DNA from: Oscillospiraceae bacterium
GTDB taxonomy: Bacteria > Bacillota > Clostridia > Oscillospirales > Oscillospiraceae
Length of the DNA stretch: 16,716 nucleotides
Assembly (NCBI GenBank): GCA_031255955.1
Contig: JAIRRO010000041.1
Coordinates: 1 to 16,716, forward strand
Direction of reading: 5' to 3'
Shown here: positions 6,945 to 14,312 of the stretch, in pieces
Layout: each line of letters opens with the position of its first letter
How positions within the stretch are numbered: the first letter of the stretch is position 1
Notes under the pieces: generated by a model
The model's input: the letters and a program-made list of their open reading frames with translations, nothing else
Databases searched by the model: none
Told to the model about the DNA's origin: nothing
Program-made: the position numbers and the translations under genes

Positions 6945-8425
6945 CCGACATTGACGATATAGCGCAGGAGGCGTTGCGAGAGGCGCTGCACGGCGCAAAA
7001 AGCGGAGCCGTCGGGGCGCGCGGCGGCGGCACGGACGCGGATTCCGGCTCCGTCGGGATATTGGAGCGCATTTCGGGACCCGTTCTCGACGTGCGTTTCG
7101 ACGACGCTGACTCCGAGCCGCGCATTAACGATTTGCTGGTAACTGCCGACGGGCGATATATGGAGGTGGCGGCAAACGTCTCTCCCGGCGTCGCGCGCTG
7201 CATCGCGCTGGACGCGACAGACGGACTTGCCTGCGGCGTTGAGGTACGCGCGCTGGGACACGGCATACGCGTCCCCGTCGGAACGGGCGTCTTGGGGCGC
7301 GTTGTGGACGTGCTGGGGCGTCCCATCGATAACGGCGGGGAGATTGAAGCCGCCGAAACTTGGGATATACACAGAAGCGCGCCGAAATTCACCGACCTTA
7401 CAGAGCAAACGGAGTTTCTTGAAACGGGCATAAAGGTGATTGACCTTTTAACGCCATACGCCAAGGGCGGCAAAATCGGACTATTCGGCGGCGCGGGCGT
7501 CGGCAAAACGACGCTCATAATGGAGCTTATTTATAACATCGCGACGCAGCACGGCGGGTTTTCCGTGTTCGCGGGCGTCGGCGAGCGCAGCCGCGAGGGC
7601 ACGGAACTTATCGCCGATATGCGCGCCTCCGGCGCCATCCACAAAACGGCTCTCGCCTTCGGGCAGATGAATGAACCTCCCGGCTCGCGTATGCGCGTCG
7701 GACTGACAGGCTTGACGATGGCGGAATATTTCCGCGACGTGATGAACCGCGATGTGCTGCTGTTTATCGACAATATTTTCAGATATGTTCAGGCGGGCAA
7801 TGAGGTGTCCGCCATGTTGGGGCGTATGCCCTCCGCCGTCGGATATCAGCCGACGCTTGCCACAGAGCTTGGCATGCTGGAGGAGCGCATCGTATCCACG
7901 AAAAACGGCTCAATAACAAGCGTTCAGGCGATTTATGTCCCGGCGGACGACCTGACAGACCCCGCCCCCGCGACGATATTCACGCATTTGGACGCGACAA
8001 CGGTGCTATCCCGCTCCGTCGCTGAAATCGGCGTGTACCCGGCTGTCGCCCCGCTGGAATCGTATTCAAGAATTTTGACGCCGTCCGTCGTCGGGCAGCG
8101 GCATTATGACGCGGCGCACGGCGTCACGGTATGCTTAAACAGATACCGCGAACTGCGCGATATAATCGCGATTCTCGGTATGGAAGAGCTGTCCGAGGAG
8201 GACAAACGCACGGTGTATCGCGCGCGCCGCCTTCAGCAGTTTTTATCGCAGCCGTTCTCCGTCGCCGAAGCCTTCACGGGGATGCCCGGCAGATTCGTAA
8301 AGCTGGAGGACACCATAAGAAGCTTTGAAGCGATACTCGGCGGCGAGGCTGACGACACGCCCGAGCAGGCGTTTTTTATGGTAGGGGATATTGACGAGGC
8401 AATGAAAAAAGCGGAAACGATGTGA
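6941..8425 (+). CDS. atpD: ATP synthase F1 subunit beta (catalytic)
   Basis: A 494-residue catalytic subunit. Key sites are Walker A GGAGVGKT (183-190), catalytic Glu215 in GVGERSREG, Walker B LLFIDNIFR (273-281, Asp277) and the ARRLQQFLSQPFSVAEAFTG region. The DELSEED loop reads EELSEED, so the lever that drives gamma is intact. The conserved fold begins at about residue 38 (VGILERISGPVLDVRF). Before it is a 37-residue extension with an acidic/Ala-rich helix-like part (IDDIAQEALREAL) and a Gly-rich linker (GARGGGTDADSG) not found in typical beta subunits. The start overlaps the gamma stop (ATGA), which makes the extension the likely N-terminus. No atpC (epsilon) follows: the next gene is convergent after 22 bp. 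Confidence 0.96.
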   Translation: MTDIDDIAQEALREALHGAKSGAVGARGGGTDADSGSVGILERISGPVLDVRFDDADSEPRINDLLVTADGRYMEVAANVSPGVARCIALDATDGLACGVEVRALGHGIRVPVGTGVLGRVVDVLGRPIDNGGEIEAAETWDIHRSAPKFTDLTEQTEFLETGIKVIDLLTPYAKGGKIGLFGGAGVGKTTLIMELIYNIATQHGGFSVFAGVGERSREGTELIADMRASGAIHKTALAFGQMNEPPGSRMRVGLTGLTMAEYFRDVMNRDVLLFIDNIFRYVQAGNEVSAMLGRMPSAVGYQPTLATELGMLEERIVSTKNGSITSVQAIYVPADDLTDPAPATIFTHLDATTVLSRSVAEIGVYPAVAPLESYSRILTPSVVGQRHYDAAHGVTVCLNRYRELRDIIAILGMEELSEEDKRTVYRARRLQQFLSQPFSVAEAFTGMPGRFVKLEDTIRSFEAILGGEADDTPEQAFFMVGDIDEAMKKAETM

Positions 8426-8447
8426 GGGGGGACACATCGTCCGTCAC

Positions 8448-9509
8448 TCACCCCAGCCTACTTTCGCAATATCCGCAATGCCCGTCGGGGGTGACAAGCC
8501 GCGGCAAATATTTTTCCGTCGAGGTGACGCAGACTGGATTGGGGCAGGTGTGCCCGCCCTCGGTTTCGGGGTGACGCGGCTCGCGCGGCAAGGCAGTGAG
8601 CTTCAGCAGCAGCGCCATTCTGATATACATGCCATAGCGCGCTTGATCGAAATATTTTGCGCGGGGATCGGCGTCAACGGCGCGGTCAATCTCCCCGGTG
8701 CGCGGCAGAGGGTGCAGTATGGTAAGCTCGCGCTTCGCCTCGCGCAGAACATCCGCCGTCAGCGTGAAGCGGGAGAGAATTTTATCGACTGCCGCCGCCG
8801 GAAATCCCGCGGGGAAGCGCTCGCGCTGAATGCGCGTCATATACAAAATATCCAGCGAGCCGATGACCTCGCGCAGACTTGACCCGGATTCGGACGGTAT
8901 CCCGCGGGCGCGCATAAAATCCGTCACATAGTCCGGCATTTTCAGCTCGTCCGGCGCGATGAGGCAAAACCTGACGTCGGGGAACATCGCAAGCGCCGTG
9001 ACCAGCGGATGCACGGTTCTCCCGTATTTCAAGTCGCCGCACAGCCCGATTGTCACGCCGCCGATTGTGCCGCGTGTCATTGCGATCGTCGTGAGGTCGG
9101 CAAGCGTTTGGGTGGGGTGATGATGCCCGCCGTCGCCGGCGTTGATAACGGGAACCTCTGAATACAGCGACGCTGCGCGGGCAGCCCCCTCCTGCGGAGA
9201 GCGCATAACAATCGTATCGGCGTATGACGCCGTCATACGTATGGTGTCGGCGAGCGATTCGCCCTTTGCTATAGAGCTGTCGTTTGGATTGGAGAAGCCG
9301 AAAAGACTGCCGCCGAGGCGCAGCATCGCCGCTTGAAACGAAAAGCGCGTGCGCGTTGACGCCTCAAAAAACAGCGAAGCCAGCAGCTTTCCGCGGCAGG
9401 CGTCGCCAAAATCCCCCGGGTGCGCCATAATTTCACGACACAGCGCGTACAAAGAGTCCCAGTACGGCAAATCGATATCGTCAAAGCTGATTAGCCCGCG
9501 AGGTTCCAT
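8448..9509 (-). CDS. pyrB: Aspartate carbamoyltransferase with C-terminal PyrI-like zinc ribbon
   Basis: Catalyses carbamoyl phosphate plus aspartate to carbamoyl-aspartate, the committed step of pyrimidine synthesis, in the cytosol. Active-site motifs are FFEASTRTRFSF (47-58, carbamoyl phosphate site), AKGES (81-85, catalytic Lys82), HPTQTLAD (131-138) and HPLPR (266-270). The catalytic chain ends near residue 308. The 353-residue protein then carries a tail with Cys322 and Cys327 (CPNPVC) and Cys345 and Cys348 (CGYC). This is the CPNxxC and CxYCE pattern of the zinc domain of the regulatory chain PyrI, without PyrI's nucleotide-binding domain. GAGG lies 8 nt before the ATG. It lies 91 bp downstream of ptsH, past a terminator, so it may have its own promoter or be read through. 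No other pyr gene is in the window. Confidence 0.93.
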   Translation of the reverse strand: MEPRGLISFDDIDLPYWDSLYALCREIMAHPGDFGDACRGKLLASLFFEASTRTRFSFQAAMLRLGGSLFGFSNPNDSSIAKGESLADTIRMTASYADTIVMRSPQEGAARAASLYSEVPVINAGDGGHHHPTQTLADLTTIAMTRGTIGGVTIGLCGDLKYGRTVHPLVTALAMFPDVRFCLIAPDELKMPDYVTDFMRARGIPSESGSSLREVIGSLDILYMTRIQRERFPAGFPAAAVDKILSRFTLTADVLREAKRELTILHPLPRTGEIDRAVDADPRAKYFDQARYGMYIRMALLLKLTALPREPRHPETEGGHTCPNPVCVTSTEKYLPRLVTPDGHCGYCESRLG

Positions 9510-9512
9510 ATC

Positions 9513-9555
9513 ATCCTCACAATCCTTTCGTATCCCGGCGTATCCAATCGTATCC
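9513..9555 (-). repeat. Phased GGAT repeats in the pyrB leader
   Basis: On the minus strand three copies of GGATACG (9555-9549, 9545-9539, 9535-9529) are spaced exactly 10 bp apart. They are followed by GGATTGT and GGATGAT at 10- and 9-bp steps, the last two forming the pyrB ribosome-binding region. Upstream is a short hairpin (GCCGT-CTT-ACGGC, 9572-9560). Spacing by one helical turn suggests a protein-binding array on DNA, or repeated GGA sites on RNA. The role is unknown. Confidence 0.65.
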
Positions 9556-9573
9556 CACCGCCGTAAGACGGCA

Positions 9574-9601
9574 CAAAAAGAAAGGACGCCGTAGCGTCCT
9601 T
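9574..9601 (-). terminator. Intrinsic terminator after ptsH
   Basis: On the minus strand AAGGACGC, loop TACG, GCGTCCTT makes an 8-bp perfect stem (9601-9582). It is followed by TCTTTTTG. The stem overlaps the ptsH stop codon. It separates ptsH from pyrB. Confidence 0.8.
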
Positions 9602-9863
9602 ATTCCGCGAAATTTGAATTTATAAGCTCCAACAGCGTGGCTACGGCGTCCGTCTCGTCGGAGCCGTCGCTGATGATTTTAATCGTCTCATCCTGCCCCA
9701 CGGCGAGGGACAGCACACCGAGCAGACTTTTCGCGTTGACGCGGCGGTCCTCCTTTTCAAGCCAGATGCTGCATTCAAATTCATTCGCCTTTTGGATGAA
9801 AAATGTCGCGGGACGAGCGTGCAGTCCCATCTTGCCGGTGATTTTCGCTTCTTTCATTAACAT
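9600..9863 (-). CDS. ptsH: HPr, phosphocarrier protein of the sugar phosphotransferase system
   Basis: An 87-residue HPr. The ATG at 9863 is chosen because GGAGGT (9876-9871) lies 7 nt upstream. It also places the phospho-accepting histidine at His15 (GLHARPA) and the regulatory serine at Ser46 (AKSLLGVLSL), exactly as in Firmicute HPr. A TTG at 9878 would add five residues but overlaps the Shine-Dalgarno. His15 passes phosphate from Enzyme I to sugar-specific EIIA proteins. Ser46 is the site used by HPr kinase for CcpA-dependent catabolite control in this phylum. Both residues being present argues for HPr rather than the His-less paralogue Crh. No Enzyme I gene follows. It has its own promoter at 9951-9923 and terminator. 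Confidence 0.93.
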   Translation of the reverse strand: MLMKEAKITGKMGLHARPATFFIQKANEFECSIWLEKEDRRVNAKSLLGVLSLAVGQDETIKIISDGSDETDAVATLLELINSNFAE

Positions 9864-9870
9864 AAGCGTG

Positions 9871-9876
9871 ACCTCC
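9871..9876 (-). promoter_or_regulatory. Shine-Dalgarno that fixes the ptsH start
   Basis: GGAGGT on the minus strand lies 7 nt before the ATG at 9863. It overlaps the alternative TTG start, which rules that start out. Confidence 0.85.
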
Positions 9877-9922
9877 AATAATCAAATCGCTGTTTTTTTA
9901 CTTGCTATGTATCGCCGCGTAT

Positions 9923-9951
9923 ACTTTACCAAATATAAAGCGCGCCGTCAA
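9923..9951 (-). promoter_or_regulatory. Sigma-A promoter for ptsH
   Basis: TTGACG (9951-9946), a 17-bp spacer and TAAAGT (9928-9923) on the minus strand give a close match to the housekeeping consensus. The predicted start near 9916 leaves a leader of about 50 nt before the ptsH ATG. I did not find a clear catabolite-response element. Confidence 0.75.
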
Positions 9952-10008
9952 CACTTATTTACGTATTTAAGAAATGAAAATTATTCTCCGCGCAAGCAGC
10001 GTTTACCA

Positions 10009-10037
10009 TTGAAAAAGGCGTCGCAATTTGATAGAAT
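10009..10037 (+). promoter_or_regulatory. Sigma-A promoter for the SLH glycosidase and acyltransferase genes
   Basis: TTGAAA (10009-10014), a 17-bp spacer and TAGAAT (10032-10037) give a strong match. The predicted start near 10044 leaves about 70 nt of leader. That leader contains a GC-rich inverted repeat, CGGCGCG (10047-10053) with CGCGCCG (10066-10072), then GGAG 6-7 nt before the ATG at 10116. The downstream genes have no gap long enough for another obvious promoter, so the set is probably one operon. Confidence 0.75.
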
Positions 10038-10115
10038 GAGCCAAGGCGGCGCGTTGCCGCGTCCGCGCGCCGTGTTATCTGACGGCGGCAATAATCAAAA
10101 TAATCGGAGTTCGCA

Positions 10116-12920
10116 ATGAAAAAACGTATTACAGCCGTACTTTCGGCTTTGCTGGCGGTTTCGCTTTTGTTCTCTCTTGTCCCCGCCTCCGCGGCGGGCG
10201 CGGGCGGCGCGCGATACATAAACACAAAAAATTTGGCGGAGAATTTGAGGTATGTCAACACCGTTTACTGGGACGATGAACTTGGCAGGGAAGAGAGCTA
10301 TGTTCTCCGCTGCGCGCCCGGCGGGGAGGCGTACCCCATCGTCGTAAAGGACGAAACGATTTACGGGCGCGTGGACATTGCCTATTCAGAGGCATACGCG
10401 CGCGCGGGTGGCAGAACGGTTCTGGCGGCGCTAAACGCCGATTTCTTTTCTATGCAGACGGGCGTGCCGCTCGGAATTTTAATCGAGGACGGTATATATA
10501 AATCCAGCCCCGAGGAGGAAGCGGCGCTGGCTTTCCGCGCTGATGGCAGCGTGCTTCTTTCAGAGTCCCCCGGCGTGGAACTGACGCTTACAAATCCCTC
10601 GGGTGAAGCCGTGACGCTGACGCATCTTAATAAATTCCGCAACGATTCCGGCGGGATGTATCTCTTCACCTCTGATTTTTCCTCCGTATCAACGCGCTCC
10701 ACGACGCCGGGCTGGTTTGTGCGCTTTGAAATTCTTTCGGGTGCAATGACGGTTTCGGGCGAAATGACATTGCGCGTCGTCGAAGCCGCCCGCAGCGAGG
10801 GCGAGACTCCCATCGGCGACGGATATATCCTGCTGACGCGCGGCGGCGAGCCGAACGACGATTTTTATAAATTTGAGGTCGGCGACGTCGTATCACTCAC
10901 TTCGACGTGTTCGGACGAAAATTTAACGCAGGCGCGCTGGGCGACAGGCTGTGGTAACCTTCTGGTGAAGGACGGCGCCATCGGCGATTACGGTTCGTGG
11001 GACAGGGTTCTCTCGCAGCGCAATCCGCGCACGGCAATCGGCGTCACGGCGACGGGAGAAATTGTGGCGTGTGTCATCGACGGGCGCAGCTCCACGTATT
11101 CAAGCGGCGTGACGCTCGTTGAGCTGGCTGAAGAAATGATTGCGCAGGGCTGCGTCACGGCGGTGAATCTCGACGGCGGCGGCTCGTCCGTGATGAGCGT
11201 CAAAACGCCGGGGATGTCCTCCACCGCGGTGGTAAACCGTCCGTCGGACGGCTCGCCGCGCCGCTGCTCTACATATATTATGTTCGCCGCCCAAGGCGGC
11301 GCGTATATGCCGCCCGAATATGAGCCGGAAACAGAGCTGAATCAGGAGCCGGATTCTGATTCTGATCCCTTGCCCGAGCCGGACGATATATCCGCGCCGA
11401 GCGGGGAGAACACCATAATTTTGCCGGGCGGCGCGCCGCGTCGTCTCGCGCTCGCAAATGACGGCGCGATAATCCTCGCGGGTTCGTCGGTGAAGCTTGC
11501 TTATGTGGCGGAGGATTCGGCGTGGCTGCCGACCGCCGCGCCGGAGGATATAGAAGCGTCGTCAGGCGCGCAGGGAAATATAAGCGGCGGAATATACACA
11601 GCGGGGGCGGCACAGGGCGCGGACGCACTGACGCTCCACTCCCCGTCAACGGGCGCCCACGGCACGGGTGAAATGTTCGTACTCACCGCGCCGACCTCAC
11701 TGACGGCGTACGATACATTCGGCAACGCGCTGACAGAGGTGACGCTGGCGCCGGGCGATGAGCTTGCCCTTGATCCCGTCGCGACATATTACCGCAAAGC
11801 TGTCATATCGCAGCCTGTTTCGTATACATATGAGGTAACGGGCGGAATAGGCGAAGTTTCCCCGGACGGCGTTTTCACGGCGGCGGCGAAAAGCGGACTT
11901 AGCGGAGAGATAAAAATCACAATCGGTGAGCGCGAAGCCATCGTCAAGGTAAACACTCTCGGATTTGAAGACATCGTAGGTCATTGGGCGCGCGAATATA
12001 TCAGCGAGCTGCGCGGTTTGAACATCGTGAACGGCGTCACGGAAACGGAATTTATGCCCGGCGACGTAATACGCCGCAGCGACTTTGTGCTGATGATTCA
12101 CCGCGCGCTCGGCTCCCCGGAGGCTCCGCCGCCGGAAATCGCATCGCCGGAAATAACGCCGCCGGAGGTCTCGACTCCCGAAATAACACCATCCGAACCC
12201 GATGATACAACCGACGCCGATGCCGAACCCGAAACGGATATTGACAGTGAAATCGACTCCGATACCACCGCCGACACCGAAGCCGATTCCGATACAAACA
12301 CAGAAGTCCCCACAGACGCCGATACGGATACAACCACCGAACCCGAGCCGTCGCTTTACGCGGACTTTGAGGACGTCCCGCCCGACGCCTATTACGCGGC
12401 GGCGGTTTTGTGGGCGAAGCGCACAGGCGTCGTCAACGGCATCGACGACAGGCACTTTGACCCCGAGGGCTCACTGACGCGCGAGCAGGCGTTCACCCTT
12501 GTGTACAGGGTGTTTGATATGCTGAAAATCACGATGCCGGAGGGATATTCTCCGCAGCTCGATGGCTTTGACGACGTCGCCGACGTCTCAAATTACGCGC
12601 TGGACGCGACGGCGGCGCTTGTTGCCGCCGGAATAGTCAGCGGCGGCGGGGACGGCAGACTCTCACCCAAAAATTCCGTCACACGCGCGGAGATGTCAAA
12701 GCTGCTGTGCGCCGCCCTGCGGCTGAAGGGGACAGAGATAATCCCGATAACAAAAGCCCCGACAGAGGAAGGCGCTGCTGCCGCAGAGTCCGCGCCCCCC
12801 GACGCGGAGAATGATAGCCCCGACAAGGACAGCGCGGACGCTGATATCGATGTCAACGCCGACGCCGACGTCAACTCCGATTCCGATGCAGACAACTCCG
12901 ATATGTATCCGGAGGCGTAA
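10116..12920 (+). CDS. Secreted NAGPA-type phosphodiester glycosidase with SLH anchor
   Basis: A 934-residue exported surface protein. Residues 1-26 are a signal peptide with a likely cut after ASA. The NAGPA/phosphodiester glycosidase domain covers about 40-395, with ALNADFFS (105-112), RNPRTAIG (302-309) and NLDGGGSSVM (351-360). Relatives of this family hydrolyse sugar phosphodiesters in glycans. A Pro/Glu/Asp linker (398-428) leads to a beta-rich region with two Ig-like or Big-like segments (about 435-613). Three SLH motifs follow: 617-666, 751-802 and 818-870. Motif 1 is separated from motif 2 by about 84 residues rich in Pro, Glu, Asp and Thr. The tail (881-934) is also acidic, with alternating Asp. 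SLH domains bind pyruvylated wall polymer, so the enzyme should sit on the cell wall. The substrate is unknown. Confidence 0.88.
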   Translation: MKKRITAVLSALLAVSLLFSLVPASAAGAGGARYINTKNLAENLRYVNTVYWDDELGREESYVLRCAPGGEAYPIVVKDETIYGRVDIAYSEAYARAGGRTVLAALNADFFSMQTGVPLGILIEDGIYKSSPEEEAALAFRADGSVLLSESPGVELTLTNPSGEAVTLTHLNKFRNDSGGMYLFTSDFSSVSTRSTTPGWFVRFEILSGAMTVSGEMTLRVVEAARSEGETPIGDGYILLTRGGEPNDDFYKFEVGDVVSLTSTCSDENLTQARWATGCGNLLVKDGAIGDYGSWDRVLSQRNPRTAIGVTATGEIVACVIDGRSSTYSSGVTLVELAEEMIAQGCVTAVNLDGGGSSVMSVKTPGMSSTAVVNRPSDGSPRRCSTYIMFAAQGGAYMPPEYEPETELNQEPDSDSDPLPEPDDISAPSGENTIILPGGAPRRLALANDGAIILAGSSVKLAYVAEDSAWLPTAAPEDIEASSGAQGNISGGIYTAGAAQGADALTLHSPSTGAHGTGEMFVLTAPTSLTAYDTFGNALTEVTLAPGDELALDPVATYYRKAVISQPVSYTYEVTGGIGEVSPDGVFTAAAKSGLSGEIKITIGEREAIVKVNTLGFEDIVGHWAREYISELRGLNIVNGVTETEFMPGDVIRRSDFVLMIHRALGSPEAPPPEIASPEITPPEVSTPEITPSEPDDTTDADAEPETDIDSEIDSDTTADTEADSDTNTEVPTDADTDTTTEPEPSLYADFEDVPPDAYYAAAVLWAKRTGVVNGIDDRHFDPEGSLTREQAFTLVYRVFDMLKITMPEGYSPQLDGFDDVADVSNYALDATAALVAAGIVSGGGDGRLSPKNSVTRAEMSKLLCAALRLKGTEIIPITKAPTEEGAAAAESAPPDAENDSPDKDSADADIDVNADADVNSDSDADNSDMYPEA
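12114..12359 (+). repeat. Low-complexity coding repeat: Pro/Glu then Asp/Thr linker inside the SLH array
   Basis: This encodes residues 667-748 of the surface glycosidase. The first half repeats a PEI/PEV-(T/S)-P unit (for example SPEITPPEVSTPEI). The second half is built almost only of Asp, Glu, Thr, Ser and Ala codons (GAY-ACN-GCN-like). Such tracts are prone to slippage, so length may vary between strains. It produces spurious open frames on the opposite strand. Confidence 0.8.
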
Positions 12921-12928
12921 TCTGAAGA

Positions 12929-14296
12929 ATGGTTTTTTCGTCGCTTACATTTTTATGTCTGTTTTTGCCCGCTTTTTTGCTGGCGTATTTGGCGATTCCA
13001 AAGCTGCGGACAGTGACGCTTGTGGTGTTCTCCCTGCTGTTTTACGCGTTCGGGGAGCCGGTTTGGGTGCTTGCCCTGCTGTTTTCAAGCGTCGTGGATT
13101 ATGTAAACGGGCTGATAATCGAAAAATTTCCTTCTCCGCGTGTGAAAAAGCTGGCGCTGGCGTCCTCGCTTATCATAAATCTGGGGATGCTTGCAAGCTT
13201 CAAGTATTCCGGCTTTGTCATTGAAAATATCAACGCGCTGTTCGGCTTGAGCATTGCCGCGCCGGGCTTTTCCCTGCCGCTCGGCATTTCGTTTTATACG
13301 TTCCAGACGCTCTCATACACCATCGATGTCTATAGGGGAGAAATCAAGCCGCAGCGCTCTTTTTTGGCGTTTTTATCGTATGTTACGATGTTTCCGCAGC
13401 TCGTCGCGGGTCCCATCGTCCGCTATGCCGATATTGAGCAGGCGCTGACGCGGCGGCGGGTGACGCTTGAGGGCTTCTCGCGCGGGGCTGCCCGCTTTGC
13501 CGTCGGTCTGGGAAAAAAGGTTTTGTTGGCGAATCCGGCGGGGGAGGCGGCGTCCGTGCTGTTCGCCGGTTCACGAATGACCGTGCTGGGCAGCTGGCTG
13601 GGCATCGTGTTCTTCGCGTTTCAGATATATTTTGATTTTTCCGGCTATTCCGATATGGCAATTGGTCTTGGCGGGATGATAGGCTTTGATTTCAAAGAGA
13701 ATTTCCGCTATCCGTACACCGCCGATTCCGTGGCGGATTTTTGGCGCAGATGGCACATCTCCCTCACGACATTTTTCCGCGATTACGTGTACATTCCGCT
13801 CGGCGGGAACAGACGTCGGCAGGCGCTGAACCTGGTTATCGTATGGCTTCTCACGGGACTCTGGCACGGGGCTTCATGGAATTTCATAATCTGGGGCGGG
13901 TATTATTGCGTTGTGTTGCTGGCGGAAAAATTTTTGCTGAAGAGTATTCTCAGCCGTGTGCCGGGCGTTTTGCGGAGGGCTTGCTCGCTGTTTATGGTTC
14001 TCATCGGCTGGGCGATATTCTATTTCACGGATATTTCGCGGCTGGGCGGGTTCTTCATCTCGGCGTTCGGTGGGGCGCGGCTGTATGATTTCAGGGTGAC
14101 CTCTGTGTTTTTCACAAACATTTTCCTGCTCGCGGTGCTGATTATCGCGTCAACGCCGCTGCCGTCAAGGCTCGCCGCCCGTCTGCGCGCGCGCTTTCCC
14201 GTCGCGGAGCCAATTGGCATAGCGCTGCTTATGATATCGTGCTTCACGATGCTTGTCGGGCAGACGTATAATCCGTTCCTGTATTTCAGGTTTTGA
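12929..14296 (+). CDS. MBOAT-family O-acyltransferase (AlgI/DltB-like)
   Basis: A 455-residue multi-pass membrane protein of the MBOAT family. It passes acyl groups, usually acetyl, across the membrane for O-acylation of extracellular glycans. Family landmarks are SFYTFQTLSYTIDVYRGEI (121-139), QLVAGPIVRY (157-166), FQIYFDFSGYSDMAIGLG (231-248), FWRRWHISLTTFFRDYVYIPLGG (271-293, His276) and LTGLWHGASWNFIIWG (308-323) with the invariant His313. About ten hydrophobic segments are visible and the length is normal. The start is 8 nt after the glycosidase stop, with GGAGG inside the end of that gene. The neighbouring DHHW genes encode the usual extracytoplasmic partner, so together they probably O-acylate a wall or capsular polymer. 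The exact substrate cannot be read from sequence. Confidence 0.93.
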   Translation: MVFSSLTFLCLFLPAFLLAYLAIPKLRTVTLVVFSLLFYAFGEPVWVLALLFSSVVDYVNGLIIEKFPSPRVKKLALASSLIINLGMLASFKYSGFVIENINALFGLSIAAPGFSLPLGISFYTFQTLSYTIDVYRGEIKPQRSFLAFLSYVTMFPQLVAGPIVRYADIEQALTRRRVTLEGFSRGAARFAVGLGKKVLLANPAGEAASVLFAGSRMTVLGSWLGIVFFAFQIYFDFSGYSDMAIGLGGMIGFDFKENFRYPYTADSVADFWRRWHISLTTFFRDYVYIPLGGNRRRQALNLVIVWLLTGLWHGASWNFIIWGGYYCVVLLAEKFLLKSILSRVPGVLRRACSLFMVLIGWAIFYFTDISRLGGFFISAFGGARLYDFRVTSVFFTNIFLLAVLIIASTPLPSRLAARLRARFPVAEPIGIALLMISCFTMLVGQTYNPFLYFRF

Positions 14297-14312
14297 CGGG
14301 GGGTGGATTCGT

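Noticed and set aside
8422..8451. Convergent terminator between atpD and pyrB (GTGAG ... GGAC-ACATC-GTCC ... CTCAC)
   Set aside because: The stems are only 4-5 bp with an unequal internal loop and there is no T-run, so it is not a convincing terminator for either strand.
9864..9878. TTG start for HPr at 9878
   Set aside because: It overlaps the Shine-Dalgarno GGAGGT. The ATG at 9863 puts the key residues at the canonical positions His15 and Ser46.
11697..12455. Long minus-strand frames opposite the acidic linker of the surface glycosidase
   Set aside because: Their repetitive Ser/Val or Gly/Ile composition is what the opposite strand of Asp/Thr/Pro codon repeats must give. They have no ribosome site or family match.
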